A stretch of 64,000 nt of DNA from Schaalia dentiphila ATCC 17982 (GCF_000154225.1 NZ_DS264586.1:402527-466526), one strand, 5' to 3'; shown: positions 33,340-44,986, counted from the first letter of the stretch. Numbers and translations: made by a program. The notes: a model not told the origin generated them from the letters alone.

Positions 33340-35271
33340 TTAGTGCGACAGCCCACCCGTAACGATCAGCCATGCACCTGCCAGGAACCCACCACAGCCT
33401 ACCGTGAGGAGCGCACGTCCCCAGGCAGGACGCACGATCGCGCGCAGCGATGTCGCCGTTCCAACACGCAGATCTGCGGCGAACGGCATCAGCCAGGCCG
33501 CCCAGATGGTGGCCGCCGCAAGCGCCCACACGATGATCGTCCCATGGGGGTCACTGAGCCAGTAATCGCTGCGATCGAGGCCGCTTGACGTAGCTACGTC
33601 GACTGGCCAGGTCCACAGGACACGTCCCTCATAAGAATACGAAACGCCGGCCCACACGAGATAGGGGATAAGACCCCCCACAACGAGGCCGAGGGCGGTG
33701 GTCACGATCGAACGCGCGAGCAGGATCGGGGACATAGCGATAACGGCTGCCCCATCCGATGGCTTAGGGCCGCGCAGGATGCGCCGCCGCTCGACCCACC
33801 GACTCATCGCTCCAACCAACCCGAAGGCGGTCAGGGCGATGCCGACGATGAGGGTGCCGCTCATACCGAAGACGAAGGGCAGGGAGGCCAGGAGCGCGAG
33901 CACAGCGGCACCGGAGATCCAGGCATTTTTCTTTTCCGGAGACGAGGCCGTCTCGTCGTGCGCGCCGACGACACCTGCGGCAGGGCTCGGGTTCCACTGC
34001 GGAACCGCGCCCACCGGAGGTGTCACGAAGCCCGCTTGAGGGTACGGCTGCTGCGCGGGACCGGGGGCAACGCCAGGCCCGGGACCGTAGGCACCCTGCG
34101 GGTGCGCGTAGGGAGCTTGCGGATAGGGTGCCAACACCTCGGTGGGGTCCGCATCATCGACGGCCTGCCACGTGTCGGTCGCATCGTCATGCCAGGCGAC
34201 CTCGGCGGATTCATCCTCCCAGTCACCGTAGCCTTCCGCCACTGAGGCGGTATTCACGACCTCCGTATGATCGTTTGCCGCGGTGAACTCCGAGGCGTCG
34301 CGGCGCGGGTGCTGCGGGTATGCGACGGCGCGTGCACCGGCGACACCCGGACGTTGCCCCGCATCCTCCCACTCGGGAGGCGCGGCGATCTCCTGGGGAT
34401 CGGAATTGACCATCTGCGTACGCATGCCCGTATCGAGCAGCTGCGCCCAGTTCACGGTCACGTAGTCAAGCTCGCCGGGAGCCCACCCGACTGCGCTCAT
34501 CAGGTCGGCGACGATCAGGGAGGGCGAGGGACGCTCATCGGGGTCGGGAGCAAGTCCACCCGCGAGCGCGTCGGCGACCATGGGGTGCAGTCCGGCGAGG
34601 TCGGGGTCTCCTCCGAGGACGCGCAGCATCGTGGCGGACACGTCGCCCTTGCCGAACGGCGGGCGCCCGGTGGCGCAGGACAGCAGGGTGGCACACCACG
34701 CCCACCAGTCCGACTCCTTCGTGGCACCGTGGCCCTGCAGGAGTTCAGGCGCGGTGTACCCGGCCGTCCCCGACACGAGGCCGGTGCTGGTCAGGTGCTG
34801 ATCGGAGGTCGCCATCGCAATACCGAAGTCGATGAGGACCGGGCCGCGCGGCGAACAGATGATGTTAGACGGCTTGATGTCGCGGTGGATGATGTTGGCG
34901 TGATGAACGGCCGCGATCGTGGACGCCAAGTGGTAGGAGAGGGCGGCGACACCACGCAGCGGCACCGGCCCGGAGACGAGGATTTCCGCGAGCGTGGGAC
35001 CCTCCACGTACTCCGAGACAACGAAAGGCTGGGAGGCCTCGGTTTCCGCATCGACGATGTGCGCGACGAACGGCGAGCGCACGGAGTTCACCGTGCGCGT
35101 CTCGCGCTCCAGCCGCTGGCGCGACTCCTCCGAGGCGGCCATCGCCGGATGCATAGCTTTGAGGGCGACACGCGTGCCGCCCCCGTCTTCGGCGAGCCAG
35201 ACCGTCCCAGCCCCGCCCGTACCGAGCCGACGGATCAGCCTGTAGCCGCCCAGTTCCTCGCCTTCTTCCAC
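33340..35271 (-). CDS. Membrane Ser/Thr protein kinase (Hanks type)
   Basis: A 643-residue receptor-like kinase. The kinase domain (about 8-270) has GTGGAGTVW, Lys38, the catalytic loop HRDIKPSN (Asp131), DFG at 148-150 and the APE-like TAPELL. A 180-residue Pro/Gln/Ala-rich linker follows. Four hydrophobic segments lie between about 455 and 640. There are no PASTA repeats, so it is not the PknB that senses muropeptides; it belongs with the actinobacterial kinases with multi-span tails. The GTG at 35271 has TAGGCT 6 nt upstream and no clear ribosome site, suggesting a leaderless start. Substrates are unknown. Confidence 0.9.
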   Translation of the reverse strand: MEEGEELGGYRLIRRLGTGGAGTVWLAEDGGGTRVALKAMHPAMAASEESRQRLERETRTVNSVRSPFVAHIVDAETEASQPFVVSEYVEGPTLAEILVSGPVPLRGVAALSYHLASTIAAVHHANIIHRDIKPSNIICSPRGPVLIDFGIAMATSDQHLTSTGLVSGTAGYTAPELLQGHGATKESDWWAWCATLLSCATGRPPFGKGDVSATMLRVLGGDPDLAGLHPMVADALAGGLAPDPDERPSPSLIVADLMSAVGWAPGELDYVTVNWAQLLDTGMRTQMVNSDPQEIAAPPEWEDAGQRPGVAGARAVAYPQHPRRDASEFTAANDHTEVVNTASVAEGYGDWEDESAEVAWHDDATDTWQAVDDADPTEVLAPYPQAPYAHPQGAYGPGPGVAPGPAQQPYPQAGFVTPPVGAVPQWNPSPAAGVVGAHDETASSPEKKNAWISGAAVLALLASLPFVFGMSGTLIVGIALTAFGLVGAMSRWVERRRILRGPKPSDGAAVIAMSPILLARSIVTTALGLVVGGLIPYLVWAGVSYSYEGRVLWTWPVDVATSSGLDRSDYWLSDPHGTIIVWALAAATIWAAWLMPFAADLRVGTATSLRAIVRPAWGRALLTVGCGGFLAGAWLIVTGGLSH

Positions 35272-35323
35272 GCCCTCAGCCTACCTGTCCCCTCCCCCAT
35301 CTGCGGCCACCCGCGCGGGGTGG

Positions 35324-35336
35324 CCCCGGCCTCGTC
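35324..35336 (-). repeat. Dispersed 13-mer, exact, minus orientation
   Basis: CCCCGGCCTCGTC on the plus strand, between the kinase start and the ATPase gene. No adjacent inverted partner. Confidence 0.7.
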
Positions 35337-35532
35337 CCTGAATCTGACGAGCAAACACACGCTGTCAATCCACCATGTGGCCCGAACTGTACAGCCGTGA
35401 GCAAGCATGCTAACTTCGCATTTAGTCGCGCGCGCGGAACGATCCGCGTTCGCACTCTGTGGGCGAAGACGCTCCACGGTCACCCCACTACGGATCGTCC
35501 GGCACGTACCTGCCGGTGGGAAGGAAAACTCC

Positions 35533-36663
<1,131 letters not shown>

Positions 36664-36693
36664 CGCATAGCGCTCACGCACAGCGATAATCGG

Positions 36694-36734
36694 CCCCGGC
36701 CTCGTCCACTCGTACCTCCAGGACGAGGCCGGGG
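36694..36734 (+). terminator. Terminator built from two inverted copies of the 13-mer
   Basis: CCCCGGCCTCGTC(C) at 36694-36707 pairs perfectly with (G)GACGAGGCCGGGG at 36721-36734 around a 13-nt loop, followed by TTT. Both arms are exact copies of the dispersed word. Confidence 0.9.
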
Positions 36735-36827
36735 TTTCGCTATACCCGCATGTGTTCTTGGCCGCGACTAGCGCAGGTGCCGAGTCGGAACTATGCGCAC
36801 GGCGCTCGAGATGAGATAATGGGAACC

Positions 36828-38090
36828 ATGGCTCTGGACATTACGGCGGCCGCAATTGACCCCGCCCTTTTGGACCTCCCGTGGGACGTTCCCCTCGAGG
36901 AGTGGCCATCCAACTTACTCGCGGCACTTCCCCGCGGTATTTCCCGCCACATCGTGCGCTTCGTGAACCTGTCTGGCCGCGTGCTCGCGGTCAAGGAGAT
37001 CGGTCCGACCGTCGCCCATCACGAATACGACTGCCTGCGTGACCTGACGCGCCTGGACGCCCCGTCCGTCCAACCGGTCGCCGTCATCACCGGACGCGAA
37101 AGCCCCGAGGGCGAAGAACTCAACGCCGTACTCATCACCGAGCACCTGCAGTTCTCCCTCCCCTACCGCGCACTCTTCTCCCTGTCGATGCGCGAGGACA
37201 CCGCGACGCGCCTCATCGACGCGCTCGCCCTCCTCCTCGTTCGCCTCCACCTCTTGGGCTTCTACTGGGGCGACGTCTCCCTGTCGAACACGCTGTTCCG
37301 CCGCGACGCAGGCGAGTTCGCCGCCTACCTGGTCGACGCCGAAACCGGCGAACTGCACCCAAAGCTCACCCCCGGCCAGCGCGAGTACGACGTCGACCTG
37401 GCCCGCACGAACATCATCGGCGAACTCATGGATCTCCAGGCCGGCGGTTTCTTCCCCGAAGACGCCGACCCCATCGACGTCGGCGACCGCATCCGCACCC
37501 AGTACGACCTGCTGTGGAACGAAGTAACCGCCGAGGAGTCCATTCCCAACGAGCAGCGCCAGTACCTCGTCAGCGAGCGCATTCGCCGCCTCAACGACCT
37601 CGGGTTCGATGTCGCCGAGCTGCATATGGCATCGGATTCGTCGGGCGAGCATCTGGTCATCCAGCCCAAGGTGGTCGACGCCGGGCACCACAACCGTAAG
37701 TTCATGCGCCTGACCGGGATGGACGTCGGCGAACACCAGGCCGCCCGCCTCCTCGCAGACATTGACGTGTGGCGCGCGACAAGTGGGCTGCAGGACATTC
37801 CCCTTGAGCAGGCCGCCCACCAGTGGCTCACCGACGTGTTCGCCCCCGTCGTGCGCGCGATTCCGCGCGAGCTCGCCGGCAAGCTCGAGCCGGCTCAGCT
37901 GTATCACGAGTACCTCGAACACCGCTGGTACATGGCCCAGCAGGCCGGTCACGACATTCCCGGTGAGGAGGCCGTCGCCTCCTACATCGAGAACATCTTG
38001 CCGTCCAAGCGCGACGAGGCCGTCCTCATCGAACCCGGGCCTGGCCGCGCCTCTATGCTCAGCGCCGAGGCGAACCCCGACCTGTGGTGA
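36828..38090 (+). CDS. DUF4032 domain-containing protein (kinase-like N-terminal half)
   Basis: A 420-residue cytoplasmic protein of an actinobacterial family. The first half resembles lipopolysaccharide-kinase-like folds: AVKEIG as a Lys/Glu pair, then FYWGDVSLSNTLF where protein kinases have the HxD catalytic loop, and a later VDAET like DFG. The second half (from about 210) is the DUF4032 region. Function is unknown. The ATG at 36828 has GATAAT 7 nt upstream and only a weak GGGA ribosome site; an ATG 9 nt earlier is also possible. A glycerophosphodiesterase gene follows on the same strand 38 nt on. Confidence 0.83.
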   Translation: MALDITAAAIDPALLDLPWDVPLEEWPSNLLAALPRGISRHIVRFVNLSGRVLAVKEIGPTVAHHEYDCLRDLTRLDAPSVQPVAVITGRESPEGEELNAVLITEHLQFSLPYRALFSLSMREDTATRLIDALALLLVRLHLLGFYWGDVSLSNTLFRRDAGEFAAYLVDAETGELHPKLTPGQREYDVDLARTNIIGELMDLQAGGFFPEDADPIDVGDRIRTQYDLLWNEVTAEESIPNEQRQYLVSERIRRLNDLGFDVAELHMASDSSGEHLVIQPKVVDAGHHNRKFMRLTGMDVGEHQAARLLADIDVWRATSGLQDIPLEQAAHQWLTDVFAPVVRAIPRELAGKLEPAQLYHEYLEHRWYMAQQAGHDIPGEEAVASYIENILPSKRDEAVLIEPGPGRASMLSAEANPDLW

Positions 38091-38128
38091 GGGCACAACG
38101 CCCCGTCCCGTTCACGCTAGGAGCACCT

Positions 38129-38872
38129 ATGTCTGAATTCCCCCGCATCTTTGCCCACAGAGGCGCTTCCTCGCTCGCGCCGGAGAACACGATTGCCGCG
38201 TTCTCCAAGGCGATGGAGGTCGGTGCCCGCTGGTTCGAGTTCGACGTGGATATCGCCGGCGACGGCTCTCTCATCGTCATCCACGACGACACGCTGGACC
38301 GTACGACGACGGGGTCCGGCTCCTACTACCAGCTCGGATTCGCGGATATCCGCCGACTCGACGCGGGCCGTTGGTTCTCGGACACGTACCGCTTCGAGCG
38401 CATTCCCGAGGCCGCGGATGCCCTCGCGTTCGCGCACGCCCAGCAGATGGGCGCGAACCTGGAGATCAAGCCCTGCGCGGGCGGGGATCGGCTGCGCGAA
38501 CGCCTGATCGAAGCCCTGGCCGTCACGCTGGCAGGGGACAAGGTTCCCTCCCGACTCATCGTCTCCTCCTTCGACCACGACCTCCTCGCTTCCTTCCACG
38601 AGGCCTGCCCGACGGTTGCGCTCGGCTGGCTGATCGAGCGCGCCTCCGAGGAGTGGCGCGAGGGCGCGGCCGCCCTGGGTGCGACAGCGATTCATCCGGG
38701 CGTTGAGGGCCTCACCGAGTCTGACGTGCGCGCGATGCGCGACGCGGGCTTCGAGGTCAACGTGTGGACCGTCAACGACATCGAGCAGGCTCGCGAGCTG
38801 GCCTCGTGGGGCGTCACCGGCATCTTCACGGATCGTCCGCAGGACTTCCCCGCCGAGGCCCTGAAGGCCTGA
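38129..38872 (+). CDS. Glycerophosphodiester phosphodiesterase
   Basis: A 247-residue TIM-barrel enzyme of the GDPD family, hydrolysing glycerophosphodiesters to glycerol 3-phosphate and an alcohol. The catalytic and metal residues appear in AHRGASSLAPENT (His10, Arg11, Glu18), the FEFDVD pair, and VIHDDTLDRTT with the second catalytic His. NLEIKP and the closing FTDRPQ are typical. There is no signal peptide, so it is cytoplasmic. TAGGAG precedes the ATG at 38129. It follows the DUF4032 gene and is probably co-transcribed. Its product feeds the same pool as GlpK. Confidence 0.93.
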   Translation: MSEFPRIFAHRGASSLAPENTIAAFSKAMEVGARWFEFDVDIAGDGSLIVIHDDTLDRTTTGSGSYYQLGFADIRRLDAGRWFSDTYRFERIPEAADALAFAHAQQMGANLEIKPCAGGDRLRERLIEALAVTLAGDKVPSRLIVSSFDHDLLASFHEACPTVALGWLIERASEEWREGAAALGATAIHPGVEGLTESDVRAMRDAGFEVNVWTVNDIEQARELASWGVTGIFTDRPQDFPAEALKA

Positions 38873-38956
38873 CGGGTGCGGGTGCTTCCGGGTCAGCACC
38901 CTGGATCCCTAACGAAACACGAGCGCGGCCTGCGCCCGCGCCAGCACCGACAGACA

Positions 38957-38992
38957 AGGCAGCCGGGGTCGCTCACGCGGCCCCGGCTGCCT
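38957..38992. terminator. Terminator between GDPD gene and the unknown membrane gene
   Basis: 12-bp stem AGGCAGCCGGGG/CCCCGGCTGCCT with a 12-nt loop between convergent genes. Confidence 0.8.
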
Positions 38993-39016
38993 CTTAGGTA
39001 TGCGACGGAAGGCTCC

Positions 39017-40222
39017 TTACGCCTCGCCCGCGCGGCGCGTGAAGCGCTTGGAGACGTGCTTGGCCAGGGACAGCTCGGCGATCGAGTCGACAACCATCAG
39101 GCCGCCCACGATGCCCGCGAAGCGCATCCAACCCGAACGCGGCGAGGAGGCGCGCACCGCGGCCACAAGCATGCCGGTACCGACGATGGCCTCAGCGGCG
39201 ACGGCGGCGTGGATGATCCACGGACGCTCAACGGCCACGGACTCGTAGGAGTTCCACAGGGGCTTCACGACCGACTGCGGCTGACCCATCATGATGTCGA
39301 CGCTGCGACCAATCGCGTTGGAGATACCGCGAGCCAGGTGCACGGAGACGCCCTCAACGTCCTCGAGGTCAGTGGTGCCCAGGAGGAAGCCGGCGACGGA
39401 GCCGTGCAGGCCGAGGGCGCGCACGACCTTCCACACCGATTCCTCGCCGGTCGTGGCCACAGAGGCCCACAGGGCGTCGGCGTCGGAGCCCGGGACGGCC
39501 TCGGCGATCTCCAGGAGGTCGAGACGGTCGCCCACGAGATCGATGACCTCGCCAGGCAGTTCCGACGTGCGGTCGTGTCCACCGGGGACGATCGCAGCAT
39601 CCATGCCCCAGTTGTGAGAGATGATGTGCTCGAGGTGATCGTCGGTGACCAGGAAGACCTGGAACTCACCGTCCGTCACGGAGAGAGTCACGAGCGGCAG
39701 ATCACCGAAGTTCCAGCCCTCCTTCTCGGCGGGCAGCTCAGCGAGAAGTGCGCGGTTATCATCGGCGAGCTCGAGGTCTCCGAGATCCACACCCTCAAGG
39801 GCCGCGAGGAGCGGCACGGACGAGGCAGGGGTGCGGCCAATCTCGACGATGCGAGTCGGGGTAGGTTCGACGGCGGCGGCCTCCTCCTCATCGGAGGGCC
39901 AGACCTTGCCGAGCGGCGACTCACCCTCGGGCAGGTGATCGGCCGTCGCGTTACCGATGCGCACCTCTGCGTCGAACAGGATGGCGAGCTCGTTGGCCAG
40001 TTCCGCGGGAGTCGGGCCGGGAACAACCTCGGTCGAGCCGGCGGGGACAGTCGCAACGCGTTCGTTGTCGACGGCAACGTTCAGGCCAAACAGCTGGGGC
40101 GAGGAGGGGAACCACTCGAGCTGGGCGAGGATCGAACGCTCCTTCAGCTCGCCGGCGACCACGCTGGGATCCAGATCGTGGCCGATGATCATGCCTTCAA
40201 TGCGAGTCCATTCCTGGGCCAT
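39017..40222 (-). CDS. Unrecognised protein with two C-terminal membrane helices
   Basis: A 401-residue protein I cannot assign. The first 110 residues are mixed alpha/beta with an acidic stretch. The centre (about 125-330) is a globular, Asp/Glu-rich region. Two hydrophobic helices lie near 332-352 and 365-385, followed by a basic tail KHVSKRFTRRAGEA. The MAQEW start has AGGAAGG upstream at good spacing, codon use is normal for the window, and it has its own terminator, so it is a real gene. There is no signal peptide, so most of the protein should be cytoplasmic. Neighbours give no clue. It carries an exact A-variant 13-mer at 39819-39831. Confidence 0.75.
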   Translation of the reverse strand: MAQEWTRIEGMIIGHDLDPSVVAGELKERSILAQLEWFPSSPQLFGLNVAVDNERVATVPAGSTEVVPGPTPAELANELAILFDAEVRIGNATADHLPEGESPLGKVWPSDEEEAAAVEPTPTRIVEIGRTPASSVPLLAALEGVDLGDLELADDNRALLAELPAEKEGWNFGDLPLVTLSVTDGEFQVFLVTDDHLEHIISHNWGMDAAIVPGGHDRTSELPGEVIDLVGDRLDLLEIAEAVPGSDADALWASVATTGEESVWKVVRALGLHGSVAGFLLGTTDLEDVEGVSVHLARGISNAIGRSVDIMMGQPQSVVKPLWNSYESVAVERPWIIHAAVAAEAIVGTGMLVAAVRASSPRSGWMRFAGIVGGLMVVDSIAELSLAKHVSKRFTRRAGEA

Positions 40223-41166
40223 GTCGCTACCTTCCTGTCCGTGGTGAGATGGTCTCACCACTCTATAGTTCCATTGTGTCGTGCGGATCGCATTTTCGCT
40301 CGGCCGCACGGTCAGTGACGAGAATTTGTATCACTGTGCCGGCACTTACCTGGTACGCAGCTCCTGCATGTTTTTGAGGTGTCTACTGCTAGCCTCTCGC
40401 GGTAAAGAATGAGACCACACCTGCGCGAAAACGAGTGAGCGGTAGGGGGCTCACTCCTCAATGCATCGGGCCTGTGTTCATTGCGCTTCCGCTTTCCCTG
40501 TCCTATGCCCGTCGTTGGGCGATGATCGCCGCGTATCCTTTCGCAGTTACCCCATCATACGGCCCCTCATCGCCATGTTTCAAGGGTCCACATTAGGCCA
40601 ATGGGATGCGTGGTGGTCTACCAGCGGGCACCGGGGGGTGGCCGCCGGGCCTGGCCGACGCCCCGGTGGGCGGAAGAGGGCTCAGGACCGCGGTTTCGGT
40701 GGGCACAGTGTTGGTGGCGCGACACAACTCGCCCAGCACACCCCCTCCAACGCCATTTCCGCGAGATAATTCGCCCAGCACGCCATAAATAGCCGATTGT
40801 GCGCCATTTCGAGCGCACTGGGTGAGCTTTTTCGCGCTCGCGCCCACATCAGGCCGAGCAGGGCGGAAAGTATCGCGCACGGGGCGAAGCGACGTGGCGA
40901 CTTTGAAAACGACAACACCAATGCTCACCACTGAACAGCAACCATTGAAACCAGCGACACCTTTGCACCCGATAACTGCACCAAAAACGCCCGTTTCTCG
41001 TCCGCAAAGGCGATCGCGGTTCCAATCCCACGCAGGCACGCACGAACAAAGGCAATGGCGGTATCAGACAACCATGCTGTCTGTCCTGCACGGCCAGTCT
41101 GCGGCACCCGTGGGCGGGCCGCCGCCCACCGGCACACACAGCGGCCCGGCCCAGCAAACACAACGA
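40223..41166. other. Long intergenic region holding repeat copy B and a short direct repeat
   Basis: About 940 nt with no credible gene: open frames here lack ribosome sites and look like translated GC repeats. It holds GGTGGCCGCCGGGCCTGGCC near 40625, similar to a stretch at 30393 in copy A. Two units of TCGCCCAGCA...CGCCATTTC lie at 40729-40759 and 40771-40810. An AT-richer middle follows, then GGGCGGGCCGCCGCCC (41112-41127), also found in copy A. The fba terminator closes it. Confidence 0.55.
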
Positions 41167-41198
41167 AGCCGCCCGACCCCACAGGGGGCCGGGCGGCT
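41167..41198 (-). terminator. Terminator after class II aldolase gene
   Basis: 14-bp GC stem around an ACA-containing loop, 38 nt past the stop. Nearly the same sequence as the hairpin at 30563-30595. Confidence 0.8.
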
Positions 41199-41235
41199 CA
41201 CGCATCAGGCCGCTAGGCGGCTCTCAGCGATTGTT

Positions 41236-42261
<1,026 letters not shown>

Positions 42262-42385
42262 TTGGAGCCTCCTAATCGAGTGACAGTTTTGTCGTGATAG
42301 ATTCTCTCACATTTTGCACGAGCGGGGAGGGGAAGGAAGTCCCGTTTGGACGGTTTTCTTCCAACCCCTCCCCGACTGGTATGCG

Positions 42386-44041
42386 TCAGTTGGAGCGGCC
42401 GATGCGGACTCCGAGTTCGGCGACGGACATGACGTCCGTCAGGTCCTTAGCAACGTCGGCCTGGGTCGAAGTACCGCGGAATCGGAGGTAGGAGCCGTTG
42501 CCCGCAACCGGGATGTCCACGGTGCCGGGGACGTTCGCCAGGGAAGTCGCGAGGACGGGGTTGCCCTGTGCGCTCGGGTTGCCCTTGTTGTCGCCCTGTC
42601 CCTTGAGGCCGTCGGCGGAGCCGGCGAGGTAGATCTGGACGTCCTTGGCACGGCCCGAGGCCTTGGGGCCGTTGCCGGCACGCGGCGTGTAGGAGACGGC
42701 GCAGACGTCGTATCCAGTGGCGCCGTCGCCGATCGTCAGGTCGATCCAGTTGGGCTACTTGCGGGCGTTGTCGGCGCCGGGCAGCTTGGCCTTGTTGGCG
42801 TCGATGTACTGGGAGTGCCAGTAGGTCGCGGGGTCACCGTCGGTGGCCATGGATTCCTTGCCGCGCTCCCAGCGGGTTTCGACGGAGTCGGCTGCCGCGG
42901 CCTCGGCCTTGATGCGGGGGCCGCACACGCCGATCAGGCCTTCGCTGGCCACGGTCTTCTCACCACCGTTGGGGCGGCGCGACAGGTAGCCGGAGTCGAT
43001 GACGCTCAGGTACTGGTTGGTCATGGCGTTGCGCAGGCGGAAGCCGTCGCCGGCGGTTTCCGCGACCCACTTCTGGGGGTTGCGCGTCGCGTAGTCGCCC
43101 TGGAACGTGGGGGTGAACTCCTGGCTCATGTCAGCGCACGCGTAGGCGGTTACCGGGTGTCCGGGGGTCGTCGACACGTGGGTCTCAGAGTTCGGTGTTT
43201 CCTCTGAGTAGACGGCGAGGCAACGGTTCGCGTTGACCGAGCAGATCTGGTAGTAGCCGTCGGGGGTGGCGGCCAGCTCCCAGTTATCGGAGGCGGTGCC
43301 CGCGGTCGGGGTGCCACCCGACACGCTGAGTGCTCGTCCGTCAGACAGCGCGATCGTGTACTGGCCGGGGGCGAGGGTCTCGCGCGTGGGGTCGACGTAG
43401 GTGGATGGTTCACCCAGGGCCTTGATGCGCGCCTTGAAAGCCTCAGCGTTTCCATCAGTCTTGGGGGTCTTGGTGTTCCAGAACATCTGGGCGCCGTAGT
43501 GACTGCGAATCTGTGCGAGGTACGTCTTGACGTCGCCGGGGCCCTGCTTGAAGATGAACTCGTCGGCGCCCATGTGCCATTCGGTGGACCCGAAGGCTTC
43601 CATGTACTCGTCGATGCGGTCGAAGGGGAACTGCTGGGCGACGGGGTACTTGTCGGACTTGATGCGCAGCTCGAGGGACAGGTAGTTCATCTTCAGGTCG
43701 GGCATGCGGTCGATCTGTCGGGTGATCCAGTCCGGGGTGATGTGGGTGCCGCAGGCGCACAGGGTGGCGCCACGGTCGGCGAAGCGCGGGATGTCGGTGA
43801 TGCTACCGGCGGGCACGGTTCCCTGGCCGGTGCGCACCGCCTTTTCGATGGTGCGGGCACCCCACAGGAGGCCGGAGCGGTTGGCAGCCACGACCTGGGC
43901 TCCGTTTGCGTTGACGGTCAGCTGGTAGCCCTCATCACCGAGGTCGGTGCGGGACGCGTTGATCGTGAGGATGAGCGCGACTTTCGCTCGGGTGCGCGCA
44001 AGCCGCGGCGCCCGCGCATGGCTTGGCGATGACTGAGGCAT
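42386..44041 (-). pseudogene. Decayed GH20 beta-N-acetylhexosaminidase with ricin-like and F5/8-type modules
   Basis: The first frame runs from an ATG with AGGAG (44041) to a TAG at 42755; the same frame then continues another 122 codons to a TGA at 42386. The TAG interrupts a discoidin-like module (PATYWHSQY before it, PNWIDLTIGDG after it). The catalytic domain is also shortened: an N-terminal GH20b piece (LTINASRTDLGDEGYQLTV) without a signal peptide, then RIKSDKYP fused almost directly to EWHMGADEF, so half the barrel is missing though the catalytic Asp-Glu pair remains. A ricin-like region lies between. It once encoded a secreted glycan-degrading enzyme and is now probably inactive. Confidence 0.82.
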
Positions 44042-44256
44042 TAGTTCTCCTGCTCAACGTTTTGCTTCCACGCAAACTGTCCAAAGCCCGAATGAAAAAG
44101 GATGCTCATTGTCCATTCCGACTACTTTTTGGCTTGCAAATAGCATCAAAGATCGGAGGATGAAAACAATAGAAACGGTAAAAGATCGGTGGGTCAGCGA
44201 GAATATCGGCCAACCGGGTTAATTAAGGGATTTCAGTTTGATACTTCGCCTACAAG

Positions 44257-44952
44257 TCAGGAGGTTTCCGCGCCCTCCAGACGCGACGCGTGCGCCCACA
44301 TAACGATCGCGGCAGCATGACCAACATTCATGGACCGAGTCGAACCGCGCTGAGTAATGGCGACGACACTATCGCACGCCCGGATCATCTCCTCGCTTAA
44401 TCCGGAAGCCTCGGATCCAAAAACGAGGCACGCGCGCTCCGGCAGCACCGCGCCTTCGAGCGCGACGGACCCCTCAACATTGTCGACGCCGACGAGTGTC
44501 AAGCCTTCCTTCGAGCAATGCTCCACGAGTTCACGCACTTCGGGACGGTGATCCACCGGCAGGTAGCGGTCGGTGACCATCGCGCCGCGTCGGTTCCACC
44601 GCTTGCGCCCCACGACGTGCACGCGGCGCGCACCCATGGCATTCGCCGTTCGCACAATCGACCCGATGTTGAAGTCGTGATCGAGATTCTCCACTGCCAC
44701 CTCGAAGGGCAGCGAGCGGGCAGCAATGTCCGCTCGAATCGCGTCCATCGTCCAGTAGCGGTAGCGGTCTTCGACGTTGCGCCGATCCCCCGCCTTCAGG
44801 AGCTCCCGATCGTAGTACTCGCCGACCGGCCAGGCGGCCTCCCCACCCGGCCACGGACCGACCCCGACCTGCCCGGACTGCGCAGCCCAGGCCTCGTCGT
44901 TCCCGCACGCGCCATCACGCGCGATGTCACACCCGTTTTCGAACTCGTTCAC
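44257..44952 (-). CDS. SpoU/TrmH-family RNA 2'-O-methyltransferase
   Basis: A 231-residue SPOUT enzyme that should methylate a ribose 2'-OH in tRNA or rRNA with S-adenosylmethionine. The knotted domain (about 85-225) has motif 1 DHDFNIGSIVRTANAMG, motif 2 LVFGSEASGLSEEM and motif 3 ITQRGSTRSMNVGHAAAI. The N-terminal 80 residues are a short basic/acidic extension rather than an L30e-like substrate domain. The GTG at 44952 follows AGGGTGGGA; a longer frame exists but overlaps the divergent gene. The target nucleotide is not predictable. Confidence 0.88.
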   Translation of the reverse strand: MNEFENGCDIARDGACGNDEAWAAQSGQVGVGPWPGGEAAWPVGEYYDRELLKAGDRRNVEDRYRYWTMDAIRADIAARSLPFEVAVENLDHDFNIGSIVRTANAMGARRVHVVGRKRWNRRGAMVTDRYLPVDHRPEVRELVEHCSKEGLTLVGVDNVEGSVALEGAVLPERACLVFGSEASGLSEEMIRACDSVVAITQRGSTRSMNVGHAAAIVMWAHASRLEGAETS

Positions 44953-44986
44953 GGATCCCACCCTAGCGGCACCGTAGAATGGAGGC

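Noticed and set aside
40461..41205. Several 60-150-codon open frames in the 40.2-41.2 kb gap
   Set aside because: No ribosome sites, overlapping in many frames, Trp/Cys/Arg-rich products of inverted GC repeats. Treated as non-coding repeat.
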